Positions 14,599 to 22,874 of a stretch of 34,652 bases of DNA are shown piece by piece. Location: positions 171,715-206,366 of the forward strand of contig NZ_QXHU01000005.1 in the NCBI RefSeq assembly GCF_009663465.1. The letters are read 5' to 3'. Position numbers and translations under genes: made by a program. Origin of the DNA: Riemerella anatipestifer (GTDB taxonomy: Bacteria; Bacteroidota; Bacteroidia; Flavobacteriales; Weeksellaceae). Under the pieces are notes generated by a model that saw only the letters and a program-made list of their open reading frames with translations, did no database searches and was not told the DNA's origin. Numbering within the stretch: position 1 is the stretch's first letter; each line of letters begins with the position of its first letter.

Positions 14599-15804
14599 CT
14601 ACTGAACAGGAGCTCTTAACTCTCCGTAGCCTAAAAGCCCATCATAATTAGCTCCGAAAGGTCTGTAATACAAAAACGCTTGATAAAGATTTTCGGTTTG
14701 CCAAAAATTACCATTTATTTCTCCATAGTTTAGCGTTGCTCCCTCCTTTTGTGTCGCTAAAATATAGTTGTAGAATCCTTGCTTCAGATAAATTTTTGCT
14801 ACATACTGATGCCTATTTTCATCATAGTACATTTGGCTTTCCTCGTTTGCGATGTAATTGTTAAACTGTCCCAATACATAAATTTTACCCTGTATCGGCT
14901 CCGAATCTAAATAAAAATGTACCCAAGAATAGTCTGCTTCTCTATGAGCATCTCTTTCCAAACCTAAATCATTTCTTCTGAAATAAAATGCTCCATTAAC
15001 ATCTGGCTGATACTGATAATTGAGTGGATATGCCCAAACAGGATGCAAGTAAGTATAATTAGTACCTTCCATCGTTTCAGCCCCTGCTACCATATCAAAA
15101 GCTCTACCCATATTCTTATTATCAAAGTAATAAAATTCGTTATTCCCTTCAAAAGCTAAATTCAGTTGCTGAAACATTAGCCCACTACCCAAAGTACTGC
15201 TAGGCTTCTGATTGTAAATTCCAATTTCCCAATTATTATTTTGAATTACATTCAAGGAAACAGAATTAACATTATTAAGCAAAGTTTGGTCTCCCATAGC
15301 CTTTACCTCTACCCTTTGATTAAGCTCTTGCCTTTTGCTATCCGAAAATCGGCTAAGATTAAGTGCTAAAGAAGCCTTATTTTCAACCACACAAAACCTC
15401 CTTTTAAACAAAGGCTTAGAGGGAGAATCTTTGTAAATTACAATTTCAAAATTCCCCGAAATCTTAGGCTTTATCTGCTCGTTAGGAAATACTAGCTCGT
15501 AATGCGTATATCTTTGTAAAGTATTAAAAGAGTATTGAAAGTTGTTGATAATCCCATTCAAATCGCCACTGGCATACTCGGTAAAAAATAGACCATCTTC
15601 CTGCCAATTCCTATCATAATGCTTCAGCGTATAGCGATAGATTGAACTCCCTCCCGACAAATCATCAAACCTTAAAACCAACTGCTCCCCAATATTGATG
15701 ACAGGTGTACCATCGTTAGTTTTAGGGTTAAATAATTGAATACTTTTTATATTCTGCCCAAAAATCATCTGCCCTAATAGCAGAAACATCAGTATTTTAT
15801 TCAT
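14599..15804 (-). CDS. Type IX secretion system plug protein (DUF5103 family)
   Basis: Periplasm/outer-membrane component; in Flavobacterium the homologous Plug closes the SprA translocon pore when no PorV-cargo is bound. The protein of 401 residues has a signal peptide (MNKILMFLLLGQMIFGQ), the first beta-domain (IKSIQLFNPKTNDGTPVI; RYTLKHYDRNWQEDGLF; LQRYTHYELVFPN), a middle DUF5103 core (AFDMVAGAETMEGTNYTY; NGAFYFRRNDLG) and a C-terminal region with YKQGFYNYIL-like strands. ATG 15804 is preferred to an in-frame start 54 bp upstream, because it begins the signal peptide; TATCTTCG lies 5 nt before it. It fits with the T9SS-sorted protein at 18809-20293, a likely client of this pathway. Confidence 0.85.
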   Translation of the reverse strand: MNKILMFLLLGQMIFGQNIKSIQLFNPKTNDGTPVINIGEQLVLRFDDLSGGSSIYRYTLKHYDRNWQEDGLFFTEYASGDLNGIINNFQYSFNTLQRYTHYELVFPNEQIKPKISGNFEIVIYKDSPSKPLFKRRFCVVENKASLALNLSRFSDSKRQELNQRVEVKAMGDQTLLNNVNSVSLNVIQNNNWEIGIYNQKPSSTLGSGLMFQQLNLAFEGNNEFYYFDNKNMGRAFDMVAGAETMEGTNYTYLHPVWAYPLNYQYQPDVNGAFYFRRNDLGLERDAHREADYSWVHFYLDSEPIQGKIYVLGQFNNYIANEESQMYYDENRHQYVAKIYLKQGFYNYILATQKEGATLNYGEINGNFWQTENLYQAFLYYRPFGANYDGLLGYGELRAPVQ

Positions 15805-15865
15805 ACCCACGAAGATAAACATTTTTTGAATATTGTAGATTTTATTTTTTTTAACCACAAACCAA

Positions 15866-15902
15866 AATACTTCTCTCCCACCCTAAGTAAAAGAGAAGTT
15901 TT
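15866..15902 (-). terminator. Hairpin after the downstream GLPGLI gene
   Basis: ACTTCTCT (15869-15876) pairs with AGAGAAGT (15892-15899); on the minus strand a short T-run (ATTTTGG) follows. The loop is long (15 nt), so strength is uncertain. It lies about 25 bp after the stop codon at 15924. Confidence 0.5.
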
Positions 15903-15923
15903 AACCTATTATTATTTATCCGT

Positions 15924-16712
15924 TTAGAATATATGATTGTTATCTTTCAAGGCATTCTGCCTAACCAATTTTCTCCTTTCCTCTGGTAAAGGTTTGTTCA
16001 ACCTCTGTTCAAATCTTTGGATTATGGTTTCTGGCAGAACTTTTCTCATTTGCGAAAATTGTTCCATATTCACCTTAGCGGCGTTAGAACTGGGTTTAGC
16101 GAGTTCCAACTTATCTTTCTTGGCAAAATAGGTAAGTTCGTAAGTGTAATATTTCTTCTTGTCATAAACCTTAACTACCAATCCTGGCAAACCTTTAAAT
16201 ATATAAGGACCTTCTGAAATGGGTATCTCTTCTGTAAACCAAGCCTCATAATCTCTACCTCTATAATGAGATACCGCCTTTATACACCTATAAGAGTTGA
16301 TAACTTCCTTCTCATTAGTTATGTTCCAAACGACCTTATCCGTTAATGGGAAGTAAAAATCATCTGTAAAAATCCTATCATACACCAACACTTCATCTTT
16401 CTGCCGAATAGCTTCTTGTCTTAATTTTGGTTTTGGGACATTTGTAATATCTAACACTACCTGCCCATCTTTTACGATGCTTAAAGCATTCCTAATCTCC
16501 TTTTTAGAAAGAGAGTCCGACAAAGATTTTACAGTGCTCCTAAAAACAGACTGCTCTCCCACAATTTGTAAATCCATTACTTCTTCTAACGAATTAAAAC
16601 TTAAAGTATCTTTGACAAAAGTCACCTGATACTTCGCTAAAAATGATTGAGCAAACACATTACAAGAAAGGCAAAATAACAATATACAACCTATTTTAAC
16701 AACTATTTTCAT
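15924..16712 (-). CDS. GLPGLI family exported protein (1)
   Basis: A 262-residue secreted or periplasmic protein of unknown function. It has a signal peptide (MKIVVKIGCILLFCLSCNVFAQ, cut after about residue 22) and the family signature EGPYIFKGLPGLVVKV near residue 175, preceded by the EAWFTEEIPI strand. Alternating strand patterns suggest a mostly beta fold. The start at 16712 is chosen because it begins the signal peptide; an earlier in-frame ATG at 16745 would add eleven residues that break it. The neighbouring gene 16825-17640 is a diverged paralogue. GLPGLI genes are often found next to TonB-dependent outer-membrane proteins, but none is present here. Confidence 0.88.
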   Translation of the reverse strand: MKIVVKIGCILLFCLSCNVFAQSFLAKYQVTFVKDTLSFNSLEEVMDLQIVGEQSVFRSTVKSLSDSLSKKEIRNALSIVKDGQVVLDITNVPKPKLRQEAIRQKDEVLVYDRIFTDDFYFPLTDKVVWNITNEKEVINSYRCIKAVSHYRGRDYEAWFTEEIPISEGPYIFKGLPGLVVKVYDKKKYYTYELTYFAKKDKLELAKPSSNAAKVNMEQFSQMRKVLPETIIQRFEQRLNKPLPEERRKLVRQNALKDNNHIF

Positions 16713-16775
16713 CTCAACTAAACAGATTATTCTATCACTAAACAAAAATGAAAAGTAAGTGTTTTTTCCTAATAC

Positions 16776-16805
16776 AAAAAATTCCTCCTATATAAATAGA
16801 AGGAA
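16776..16805 (-). terminator. Intrinsic terminator after GLPGLI gene 2
   Basis: TTCCTCCTAT (16782-16791) pairs with ATAGAAGGAA (16796-16805) with one mismatch and a 4-nt loop. On the minus strand it is followed by six T. It lies about 20 bp past the stop at 16825. Confidence 0.75.
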
Positions 16806-16824
16806 CTTGTACATAATAACAATG

Positions 16825-17640
16825 TTATTTCTTATCAGGGTAAGTAACCGCCAAATTTAAGTCTATCGGATTATTATATTTTCTTAGATGATTTTGATAT
16901 TTTAAGATTTGCTCTCTTTTATCAATTTTTGCTGGTTTACCATCTTTACCCATTACTATCAAGTTTTCTTGACCCTTTAATGGATTATGATAATCATCTA
17001 ACTTTAATTTCTGATAAACGCCCAATTTAATAGGAAATGCTTTTTTGCCATAATTGGTTTCTAAAAAATTATCGGTTTCTACCTTTTCTTTTTTAGGCAC
17101 AATCCGATTAACGGAAAATATAAAATTATCCTTTGTATCTCGTAATTCAAAGATAAGCCCAGGCAACCCTCTAAATTTATATGGTCCCTCTAAAACCGGG
17201 TATTTATCCGAAAACCAAGCCTCCCAATCTCTTTTACCAAATCGGGTTACGGCTTTTCTCAATACAATACCGTTAACGGTTTTGGTCTCATCTAGTATCG
17301 TCCAATTTTGGGTATCGTTAGACGATAACGCATAATAATCCATATAAACCGTAACATACTCTGTATTTTCAGAAGTATTAAGAGCCCTTTTAACTTTATA
17401 CTCTAATTTGGGATAAGCAAAATTTATCTCATTCGTTTGCTTTTGGATAGAGTCCGCTTTTAGATACTCTGTGGAATAAAATTTCACCTCATTTTTAGAT
17501 ATATCCAATACGGCTTCTTCCTTATTGAAGTGTTCTTGCAGAGAATCCAATTTAAAACTCACATTATAATACACCATCAACTCCTGAGCCGAAAAGGAGA
17601 AAGAGAAATAAAGAAACAACAAAACACAACGTAGTTTCAT
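16825..17640 (-). CDS. GLPGLI family exported protein (2)
   Basis: A 271-residue exported protein, paralogue of the gene at 15924-16712. The signal peptide is MKLRCVLLFLYFSFSFSAQ. The signature EGPYKFRGLPGLIFELRD lies near residue 165, again after a DWEAWFSDKYPV strand, which aligns with YEAWFTEEIPI of the paralogue. The C terminus is lysine- and asparagine-rich. ATG 17640 is chosen; a frame open to 17694 would run through the terminator hairpin of the preceding gene (17664-17694), so the longer start is unlikely. No function is known for the family. Two copies in a row suggest local duplication and divergence. Confidence 0.88.
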   Translation of the reverse strand: MKLRCVLLFLYFSFSFSAQELMVYYNVSFKLDSLQEHFNKEEAVLDISKNEVKFYSTEYLKADSIQKQTNEINFAYPKLEYKVKRALNTSENTEYVTVYMDYYALSSNDTQNWTILDETKTVNGIVLRKAVTRFGKRDWEAWFSDKYPVLEGPYKFRGLPGLIFELRDTKDNFIFSVNRIVPKKEKVETDNFLETNYGKKAFPIKLGVYQKLKLDDYHNPLKGQENLIVMGKDGKPAKIDKREQILKYQNHLRKYNNPIDLNLAVTYPDKK

Positions 17641-17663
17641 AAATTTTAGAATAAAATTAAAAC

Positions 17664-17694
17664 ATAAAATTGGGCATATATTATACATGCCCAA
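17664..17694 (-). terminator. Intrinsic terminator after the small secreted protein gene
   Basis: TTGGGCAT (17670-17677) and ATGCCCAA (17687-17694) form a perfect 8-bp stem with a 9-nt loop, followed on the minus strand by ATTTTATG. It starts 7 bp after the stop at 17701. Confidence 0.7.
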
Positions 17695-17700
17695 TAATTT

Positions 17701-17967
17701 TTATCTAAGTATAATTATTTTTGGACATTTAACCTCATGTAAGTTACCACTTTTATCCTCAACATAACACTTTGAATGAGCAACAGCATTGCTTTTTTCA
17801 TTAAAGTCAAAAATACCAAGCACTTTCTTATTAACATTGTTAGAAATTTCATTCTCAAACTGATGTTTTGAGATTTCGTTCTTTAAATCCTTAGATGGAA
17901 TATTACCCTCCTTTGCACTTACAATACCAGCTACCAATAATGTAGCCACAAAAAATAATCTTTTCAT
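17701..17967 (-). CDS. Small secreted protein of unknown function
   Basis: An 88-residue protein not recognised as a known family. A clear signal peptide (MKRLFFVATLLVAGIVSAKE) leaves a mature part of about 69 residues, lysine-rich and with two cysteines (HSKCYVEDKSGNLHEVKCPK) near the C terminus, spaced 13 apart and able to form a disulfide. It has its own complete promoter (TTG, 17 nt, TATATTTG) 30 bp upstream and its own terminator, so it is transcribed as a single small message in front of the two GLPGLI genes. The layout suggests a small envelope or extracellular protein; nothing more specific can be said. Confidence 0.75.
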   Translation of the reverse strand: MKRLFFVATLLVAGIVSAKEGNIPSKDLKNEISKHQFENEISNNVNKKVLGIFDFNEKSNAVAHSKCYVEDKSGNLHEVKCPKIIILR

Positions 17968-17997
17968 AACATAAAAATTTAGTTGTTTAATACACTA

Positions 17998-18025
17998 CAA
18001 ATATAAGTATTTTTTTCAAATACAA
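17998..18025 (-). promoter_or_regulatory. Promoter of the small secreted protein gene (TTG-N17-TATATTTG)
   Basis: On the minus strand TTG (18023-18025) and TATATTTG (17998-18005) are 17 nt apart, a full match to the Bacteroidota -33/-7 consensus. The -7 box ends 30 nt before the ATG. Confidence 0.75.
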
Positions 18026-18090
18026 AAATTTTTATATGATAAAAATCACATTTAATTTATTTATATAAATTTCAAACAATACCTTAACAA

Positions 18091-18118
18091 AATAAAGCCG
18101 CCCTCTATTGGCGGCTTT
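18091..18118 (-). terminator. Intrinsic terminator after the coiled-coil protein gene
   Basis: AAAGCCGCC (18094-18102) and GGCGGCTTT (18110-18118) form a perfect 9-bp stem with a 7-nt loop; the minus strand continues ATTTTG. It begins 13 bp after the stop at 18132. Confidence 0.85.
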
Positions 18119-18131
18119 ACCATTCGCATCG

Positions 18132-18446
18132 TTAGCGTTTGTCCTCAATTCCAAACTCTTTCCATTGGGAGCTTTGGACATCTAATTTTACCCTCTTCTT
18201 GGCTTCGGAAGCCGTTTTCTGCAGGTTACTCATCAGCTCTTCTACTTTGGCGGTTTGCGTTTTTAAGTCGGCTTTCAATTTCTCTTGGAGATTGTTTGCC
18301 TGTACCAAGTCTTTCATCAAATCTTCCATCGTCTTTATGAAAGCGGCATCTAATCCTCTTGACGACAACTCCGACTGATGGGCTTTTAGCCCGCTCAACA
18401 TAAGCTCTGCAGCGTGTATTACTTCTGCAAGTCCTTTTTTTGGCAT
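18132..18446 (-). CDS. Small coiled-coil protein of unknown function
   Basis: A 104-residue cytosolic protein without signal peptide. It is almost wholly helical: an amphipathic N-terminal helix (AEVIHAAELMLSGLKAHQSE) and a heptad-like region (about 45-90; DLVQANNLQEKLKADLKTQT, VEELMSNLQKTASEAKKRVK) that should form a coiled coil. Lysine content is high, and the C terminus is charged (EFGIEDKR). I do not recognise the family. It has a full promoter with a leader of about 65 nt and a terminator, so it is a stand-alone unit lying between the small secreted protein and the T9SS-sorted protein. A scaffold or nucleoid-type role would be guesswork. Confidence 0.75.
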   Translation of the reverse strand: MPKKGLAEVIHAAELMLSGLKAHQSELSSRGLDAAFIKTMEDLMKDLVQANNLQEKLKADLKTQTAKVEELMSNLQKTASEAKKRVKLDVQSSQWKEFGIEDKR

Positions 18447-18518
18447 AATGAAACGGTTTTAAGTTAATACTCCAGACTTCACTTTTTGAAACTTATCAAT
18501 AGTTAGGGTCTGCTGATA

Positions 18519-18547
18519 CAAATTTAATATTATTTTCCACCTATCAA
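18519..18547 (-). promoter_or_regulatory. Promoter of the coiled-coil protein gene (TTG-N18-TAAATTTG)
   Basis: On the minus strand TTG (18545-18547) and TAAATTTG (18519-18526) are 18 nt apart. The -7 box ends 72 nt before the ATG, leaving a leader of about 65 nt. Confidence 0.7.
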
Positions 18548-18559
18548 AATGAAATTTTC

Positions 18560-18757
18560 ATTAAATAACTCGGGGAAAACCCTCCCCTCTTTGGGGCAAC
18601 CTTCCCCCAACTTAAAAAACCGTCCCCCTATCTTGGGGACCTTATTTTCAACAATGGGGAAGCCTTTTCCTATAAAATAAAATCTATTCTTTAGCTAAAA
18701 AAAATGTTCCCCAAGATGGGGCGGCAGTTCCCCAACCCCAAAATTTTTATTTTTTAT
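18560..18757. other. Intergenic C/G-block region with repeated CCCC-AAGATA-GGGG palindromes
   Basis: Between two minus-strand genes, runs of four or five C or G alternate with AT-rich DNA. Paired blocks occur at 18622-18640 (GTCCCC and GGGGAC around a CTATCTT centre), at 18707-18721 (TTCCCC-AAGAT-GGGG), and in degenerate form inside the terminator at 18765-18791 (CCCCTTAGATAGGG). Further blocks are at 18572-18575, 18581-18586, 18593-18596 and 18603-18607. No gene is seen. The blocks could be a set of hairpins or of protein-binding sites. Confidence 0.55.
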
Positions 18758-18791
18758 CCTAAAAAAAGCCCCCCTTAGATAGGGAGGCTTT
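18758..18791 (-). terminator. Intrinsic terminator after the T9SS-sorted protein gene
   Basis: AAAGCCCCCCT (18765-18775) pairs with AGGGAGGCTTT (18781-18791) with one mismatch and a 5-nt loop. Seven T follow on the minus strand. It begins 17 bp after the stop at 18809. Confidence 0.8.
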
Positions 18792-18808
18792 AGTCTAAAC
18801 AAATAAAA

Positions 18809-20293
18809 CTAATCTTTCATAAACTTATGCACCGTGTAGCCTTGTCCGTTTTCCAGTTTCAGCAAGTACACGCCTCGGTTCAAGTCGCCCACCTCTACGG
18901 AAGCGTTGGTTTTGCCGCTTTTTAGCACTCTCCCCGTAACATCAAGCACTTGGTAAGTGTAGGTTTGAGCCTTATCCGACAGGTACAGCTTATCCTTCGC
19001 CACCGTTGGATAGATGGAAACTTGGTCGGGTTTCTTAATTTCGGAAACAGCCATCGTCGCCGCATCGTAAATCACAGGGTAATCCTCATTTACACCGCTC
19101 TCGAATTTCCATTTTTCAGGTGTTCGGTTATTATTCAGTAAATCTAAGAACGACTGCACTTTCATCGCTTCGGTGGTATGCCCCATAAGGTCCACTCCCG
19201 GAGCTGGAGCATCGCCATACCCCGACATCGGAGCCACGGTCTTGTTAAAATGAGTATTTTCAAGAACGCCTCCGCCTCCGATACTTCCCACAAATCCCCC
19301 TACCGTTCCCGAAGCGCCATCAACGGTACTCACAGAATACGAATTTTTAATTTTCCCCACCTGCAAACCGCCGTAAAAACCGCCCACGTGTTCAGTCCCC
19401 ATCACTTCCGCCATCGCATAGCAATCCTCTATTAAAACCTCGGAATTAGGACTGAAGGCAAAGGTACTGAACCCTACTAAACCTCCCACAAAAAAAGCTC
19501 CCGTTACTTTTCCTTTAAAATAAGAGTTTTTTATCACGGCTTTGTTCCAAGGCGAGCCTACCAAGCCTCCCACCTGCTGGAAGCCTTTAATCACGCCTTC
19601 CGCCGAACAATAATCCACCACGCTGGAAGAAGTTACCGAACCGCACAGCAGCCCCACATTAAAGGCACTCGTGGTATAATTAGGGTCGTAAACGCCCAAC
19701 AGTTTTCCGTTCTTGATATGGCAGTTGCTCATTGTAGCCCCCGAGGTGAAATTCCCTACCAGCACTCCAGCCGTATCCTTCCCTCTTACCATACCTCCGT
19801 CAATCGTCAAGTCTTTTAAATTCCCCGAAGCATAGTAGCCGAACAGCCCCAGGAAATCCCCATTATCCCCTCGGTACACTTTTAGATTTTTAATGGTGTG
19901 ATGCTTCCCGTCAAAATTACCAGAAAACGGCGTTCTGTAAGTGTAGCCAATCGCTGTCCAAAGGTGTTCGCCCAAGTCCAAATCGTTCCCAAGACTAATG
20001 GTTTTTCCCGAAAAACTGTTACCTTCCTTCACCAATTTGGACAGACCAGCGAGTTGCGCCTCGGTGGTTAAGGTAAACTCGTTCACCGCATCCGAATACC
20101 AAGACACATCGGCAAAAGTCTGCCATTCTGAAGTCGGAAACACCATATTATCCAACTCGGCATCATCCGCCATCGTAACTGGACTCACACTCTCGGCTAA
20201 TGGAGCTTTATAGCCCTCTTGTCCATAGAGAGAACCCAAGCCAGCCCCTACCACACAAAATGCAATTGCTGTTTTTAATAGATTTCTTTTCAT
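18809..20293 (-). CDS. T9SS-sorted surface protein with GLUG-like beta-helix repeats
   Basis: A 494-residue protein exported by Sec and then carried over the outer membrane by T9SS. The signal peptide is the first 25 residues (NLLKTAIAFCVVGAGLGSLY). Residues about 70-390 are repeated beta-strand turns with G-F/L-V/F-G patterns (NFDGKHHTIKNLKVYRGD, FLGLFGYYASGNLKDLTI, VGGLVGSPWNKAVIKNSYF, VGGFVGSIGGGGVLENTHF), typical of GLUG-type parallel beta-helices in adhesins. The last 75 residues form a type A sorting domain (VSIYPTVAKDKLYL, YQVLDVTGRVLKSG, LNRGVYLLKLENG, HKFMKD). Base composition is visibly GC-richer (about 50% in sampled lines) than neighbouring genes near 30%. Its ligand or target is unknown; adhesion is an inference. 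Confidence 0.87.
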   Translation of the reverse strand: MKRNLLKTAIAFCVVGAGLGSLYGQEGYKAPLAESVSPVTMADDAELDNMVFPTSEWQTFADVSWYSDAVNEFTLTTEAQLAGLSKLVKEGNSFSGKTISLGNDLDLGEHLWTAIGYTYRTPFSGNFDGKHHTIKNLKVYRGDNGDFLGLFGYYASGNLKDLTIDGGMVRGKDTAGVLVGNFTSGATMSNCHIKNGKLLGVYDPNYTTSAFNVGLLCGSVTSSSVVDYCSAEGVIKGFQQVGGLVGSPWNKAVIKNSYFKGKVTGAFFVGGLVGFSTFAFSPNSEVLIEDCYAMAEVMGTEHVGGFYGGLQVGKIKNSYSVSTVDGASGTVGGFVGSIGGGGVLENTHFNKTVAPMSGYGDAPAPGVDLMGHTTEAMKVQSFLDLLNNNRTPEKWKFESGVNEDYPVIYDAATMAVSEIKKPDQVSIYPTVAKDKLYLSDKAQTYTYQVLDVTGRVLKSGKTNASVEVGDLNRGVYLLKLENGQGYTVHKFMKD

Positions 20294-20320
20294 AGCCTTT
20301 TACTTTTTATTGTTATGCTA

Positions 20321-20349
20321 CGAATATAAAACTATTTTTTTATTGACAA
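20321..20349 (-). promoter_or_regulatory. Promoter of the T9SS-sorted protein gene (TTG-N18-TATATTCG)
   Basis: On the minus strand TTG (20347-20349) lies 18 nt before TATATTCG (20321-20328), one mismatch from TAnnTTTG. The -7 box ends 27 nt before the ATG. Confidence 0.55.
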
Positions 20350-20360
20350 TCTATTTTACA

Positions 20361-20397
20361 TAAAAAAACGCCTCCCTTAATTATTAAGGGAGGCGTT
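20361..20397 (-). terminator. Strong intrinsic terminator after rpsJ
   Basis: AACGCCTCCCTTAA (20367-20380) and TTAAGGGAGGCGTT (20384-20397) form a perfect 14-bp stem with a 3-nt loop, followed on the minus strand by a run of T. It ends the str operon 26 bp after the rpsJ stop. Confidence 0.92.
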
Positions 20398-20422
20398 ATA
20401 ATATCATAGCAAAGTTTATTTA

Positions 20423-20728
20423 TCAAACTTTGATTTCTACATCTACACCGCTAGGAAGCTCTAACTTCATTAAAGCATCTACCGTTTTAGAAGAAGAAGA
20501 GTAGATATCCATCAATCTCTTGTGAGCTGAAAGTTGGAACTGCTCTCTCGCCTTCTTATTAACGTGCGGAGATCTAAGAACCGTAAAGATTCTTTTGTGA
20601 GTAGGCAATGGTATAGGACCATTCACTACAGCACCAGTAGATTTTACTGTTTTTACGATTTTCTCAGCAGACTTATCTACCAAATTGTAATCGTAAGATT
20701 TTAGTTTTATTCTGATTCTTTGTGACAT
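20423..20728 (-). CDS. rpsJ: 30S ribosomal protein S10
   Basis: A 101-residue protein of the 30S head that also serves as NusE in transcription antitermination. The sequence begins [20 protein letters not shown] and contains [20 protein letters not shown], the S10 loop (about 37-56), and the conserved [15 protein letters not shown]. Length is normal. It is the last gene of the rpsL-rpsG-fusA-rpsJ unit, 22 bp after fusA. A strong terminator follows directly, so the rest of the S10 cluster (rplC onward) is not attached here. Confidence 0.97.
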   Translation of the reverse strand: MSQRIRIKLKSYDYNLVDKSAEKIVKTVKSTGAVVNGPIPLPTHKRIFTVLRSPHVNKKAREQFQLSAHKRLMDIYSSSSKTVDALMKLELPSGVDVEIKV

Positions 20729-20750
20729 TTTAATTCTAAATTTTAAAAGA

Positions 20751-22868
20751 TTAACCTTTTGCTTTTTCTATTACTTCGTCAGCCACGTTCTGAGGAGCTG
20801 GTTCGTACTTTTCAAACTCCATAGAAGATGTTGCTCTACCAGAAGAAAGCGTTCTAAGAGATGTTACATACCCGAACATTTCAGAAAGAGGAACAAATGC
20901 CTTGATAACCTTAGCGTTGTTTCTATCGTCCATACCGTTAATAGTACCTCTTCTTCTGTTAAGGTCTCCTACGATATCCCCCATATATTCTTCCGGAGTA
21001 ACTACTTCAAGCTTCATAATAGGCTCCATAATTACAGCCTTCGCTGCTTTACCAGCCGCTTTGAAACCTAACTTAGCTGCTAATTCGAAAGAAAGTTGGT
21101 CAGAGTCTACCGCGTGGAAAGATCCATCTTTAAGGGTAATCTTCATTGCTTCAACTTCGAATCCTGCTAAAGGACCATTCTTCATTGCTTCCTTGAATCC
21201 TTTTTCTACAGAAGGGATAAATTCTTTAGGAATGTTACCACCCTTGATTTCGTTAATGAATTCAAGACCTGTCTTACCTTCATCGGCTGGACCGATTTCG
21301 AATACGATATCCGCAAACTTACCTCTACCACCAGATTGTTTCTTATAAACTTCTCTATGGTTAGCAGTAGCAGTAAGAGCTTCTTTGTACTCTACTTGCG
21401 GCTGACCTTGGTTAACTTCTACTTTGAATTCTCTCTTCAAACGGTCTACAATGATATCTAAGTGAAGCTCACCCATACCAGAGATAATAGTTTGTCCAGA
21501 AGCCTCGTCAGTTTTCACTTGGAAAGTTGGGTCTTCTTCTGCTAATTTGGCAAGAGCATTACCCAATTTATCTTGGTCTGCTTTAGTTTTAGGTTCTACT
21601 GCGATACCGATTACTGGATCAGGGAAAATCATAGATTCTAAAACGATAGGGTTCTTCTCATCAGAAAGTGTATCCCCAGTTTTAATATCTTTGAAACCTA
21701 CCGCTGCACCAATATCTCCCGCTTCGATATACTCTACAGGATTTTGTTTATTAGCGTGCATTTGGTAAATTCTAGAAATTCTTTCTTTGTTTCCAGATCT
21801 TGTATTAAGTACATAAGAACCAGCATCTAGTCTTCCTGAATAAGCTCTAAAGAATGCTAGTCTTCCCACGAATGGGTCTGTAGCAATTTTAAATGCTAAT
21901 GCAGAGAAAGGTTCGTTTACATCTGGTTTTCTGCTGATTTCAGCATCTGTATTAGGATCTGTACCGTTGATATCATCTTTATCTAGTGGCGAAGGTAGGT
22001 ATCTACAAACCGCATCTAGCATAAACTGCACCCCTTTGTTCTTGAATGATGAACCACAAGTCATTGGGATAATAGATAAATCAATAGTTGCTTTTCTAAG
22101 CGCATCGTTGATTTCTTCTTCTGTAATAGAATCTGGATCTTCAAAGAACTTCTCTAATAAAGACTCATCATATTCAGCAACAGCTTCCACCAAGTTTTGT
22201 CTGTAAGCTAATACATCATCTTTCATATCATCAGGAATAGGCACTACATCAAAAGTAGCTCCTTGAGTTTCCTCATGCCAAATGATAGCTCTATTCTTAA
22301 TAAGGTCTACCACTCCTTTGAAGTCTTCTTCTGCACCAATAGGAAGTACGATAGGAACTGCGTTAGAACCTAACATTTCCTTAACTTGGTTCACCACATT
22401 AAGGAAGTCAGCACCTTGTCTATCCATTTTGTTTACAAACCCCATTCTAGCAACTTTGTAGTTATCTGCTAGTCTCCAGTTTGTTTCAGACTGAGGCTCT
22501 ACCCCATCTACTGCAGAGAATAAGAATACTAAACCATCTAATACTCTAAGAGAACGGTTTACCTCTACGGTAAAGTCCACGTGTCCTGGTGTATCAATGA
22601 TGTTGAAGTGATAATCTTTAGCGTCTACTGTAGGCTTCCCTTCATGTCTAGGAAATACCCAGTTACAAGTTGTAGCCGCAGAAGTAATTGTAATCCCTCT
22701 TTCAGCTTCTTGCTCCATCCAGTCCATAGTAGAAGCACCATCGTGTACCTCACCTATCTTATGGGTTTTACCTGTATAGAATAGAATTCTTTCAGTAGTA
22801 GTGGTTTTACCAGCATCAATGTGAGCTGCAATACCAATATTTCTAGTGTATTTAAGATCTCTTCCCAT
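20751..22868 (-). CDS. fusA: Elongation factor G
   Basis: The GTPase that drives tRNA-mRNA translocation on the ribosome and, with RRF, ribosome recycling. The 705 residues show G1 [13 protein letters not shown] (about 14-26), the switch region around GAAT-like [21 protein letters not shown]3 [10 protein letters not shown]4 NKMDR, and domain IV ([25 protein letters not shown]) followed by domain V ([26 protein letters not shown]). Length and all motifs are normal. It is separated from rpsG by 6 bp and from rpsJ by 22 bp, so translation is likely coupled along the operon. Confidence 0.98.
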   Translation of the reverse strand: MGRDLKYTRNIGIAAHIDAGKTTTTERILFYTGKTHKIGEVHDGASTMDWMEQEAERGITITSAATTCNWVFPRHEGKPTVDAKDYHFNIIDTPGHVDFTVEVNRSLRVLDGLVFLFSAVDGVEPQSETNWRLADNYKVARMGFVNKMDRQGADFLNVVNQVKEMLGSNAVPIVLPIGAEEDFKGVVDLIKNRAIIWHEETQGATFDVVPIPDDMKDDVLAYRQNLVEAVAEYDESLLEKFFEDPDSITEEEINDALRKATIDLSIIPMTCGSSFKNKGVQFMLDAVCRYLPSPLDKDDINGTDPNTDAEISRKPDVNEPFSALAFKIATDPFVGRLAFFRAYSGRLDAGSYVLNTRSGNKERISRIYQMHANKQNPVEYIEAGDIGAAVGFKDIKTGDTLSDEKNPIVLESMIFPDPVIGIAVEPKTKADQDKLGNALAKLAEEDPTFQVKTDEASGQTIISGMGELHLDIIVDRLKREFKVEVNQGQPQVEYKEALTATANHREVYKKQSGGRGKFADIVFEIGPADEGKTGLEFINEIKGGNIPKEFIPSVEKGFKEAMKNGPLAGFEVEAMKITLKDGSFHAVDSDQLSFELAAKLGFKAAGKAAKAVIMEPIMKLEVVTPEEYMGDIVGDLNRRRGTINGMDDRNNAKVIKAFVPLSEMFGYVTSLRTLSSGRATSSMEFEKYEPAPQNVADEVIEKAKG

Positions 22869-22874
22869 TTCCTA

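Noticed and set aside
18560-18640. G-quadruplex
   Set aside because: G-runs on the minus strand are separated by long loops (up to about 18 nt) and can pair with neighbouring C-runs, so hairpins are the simpler reading.
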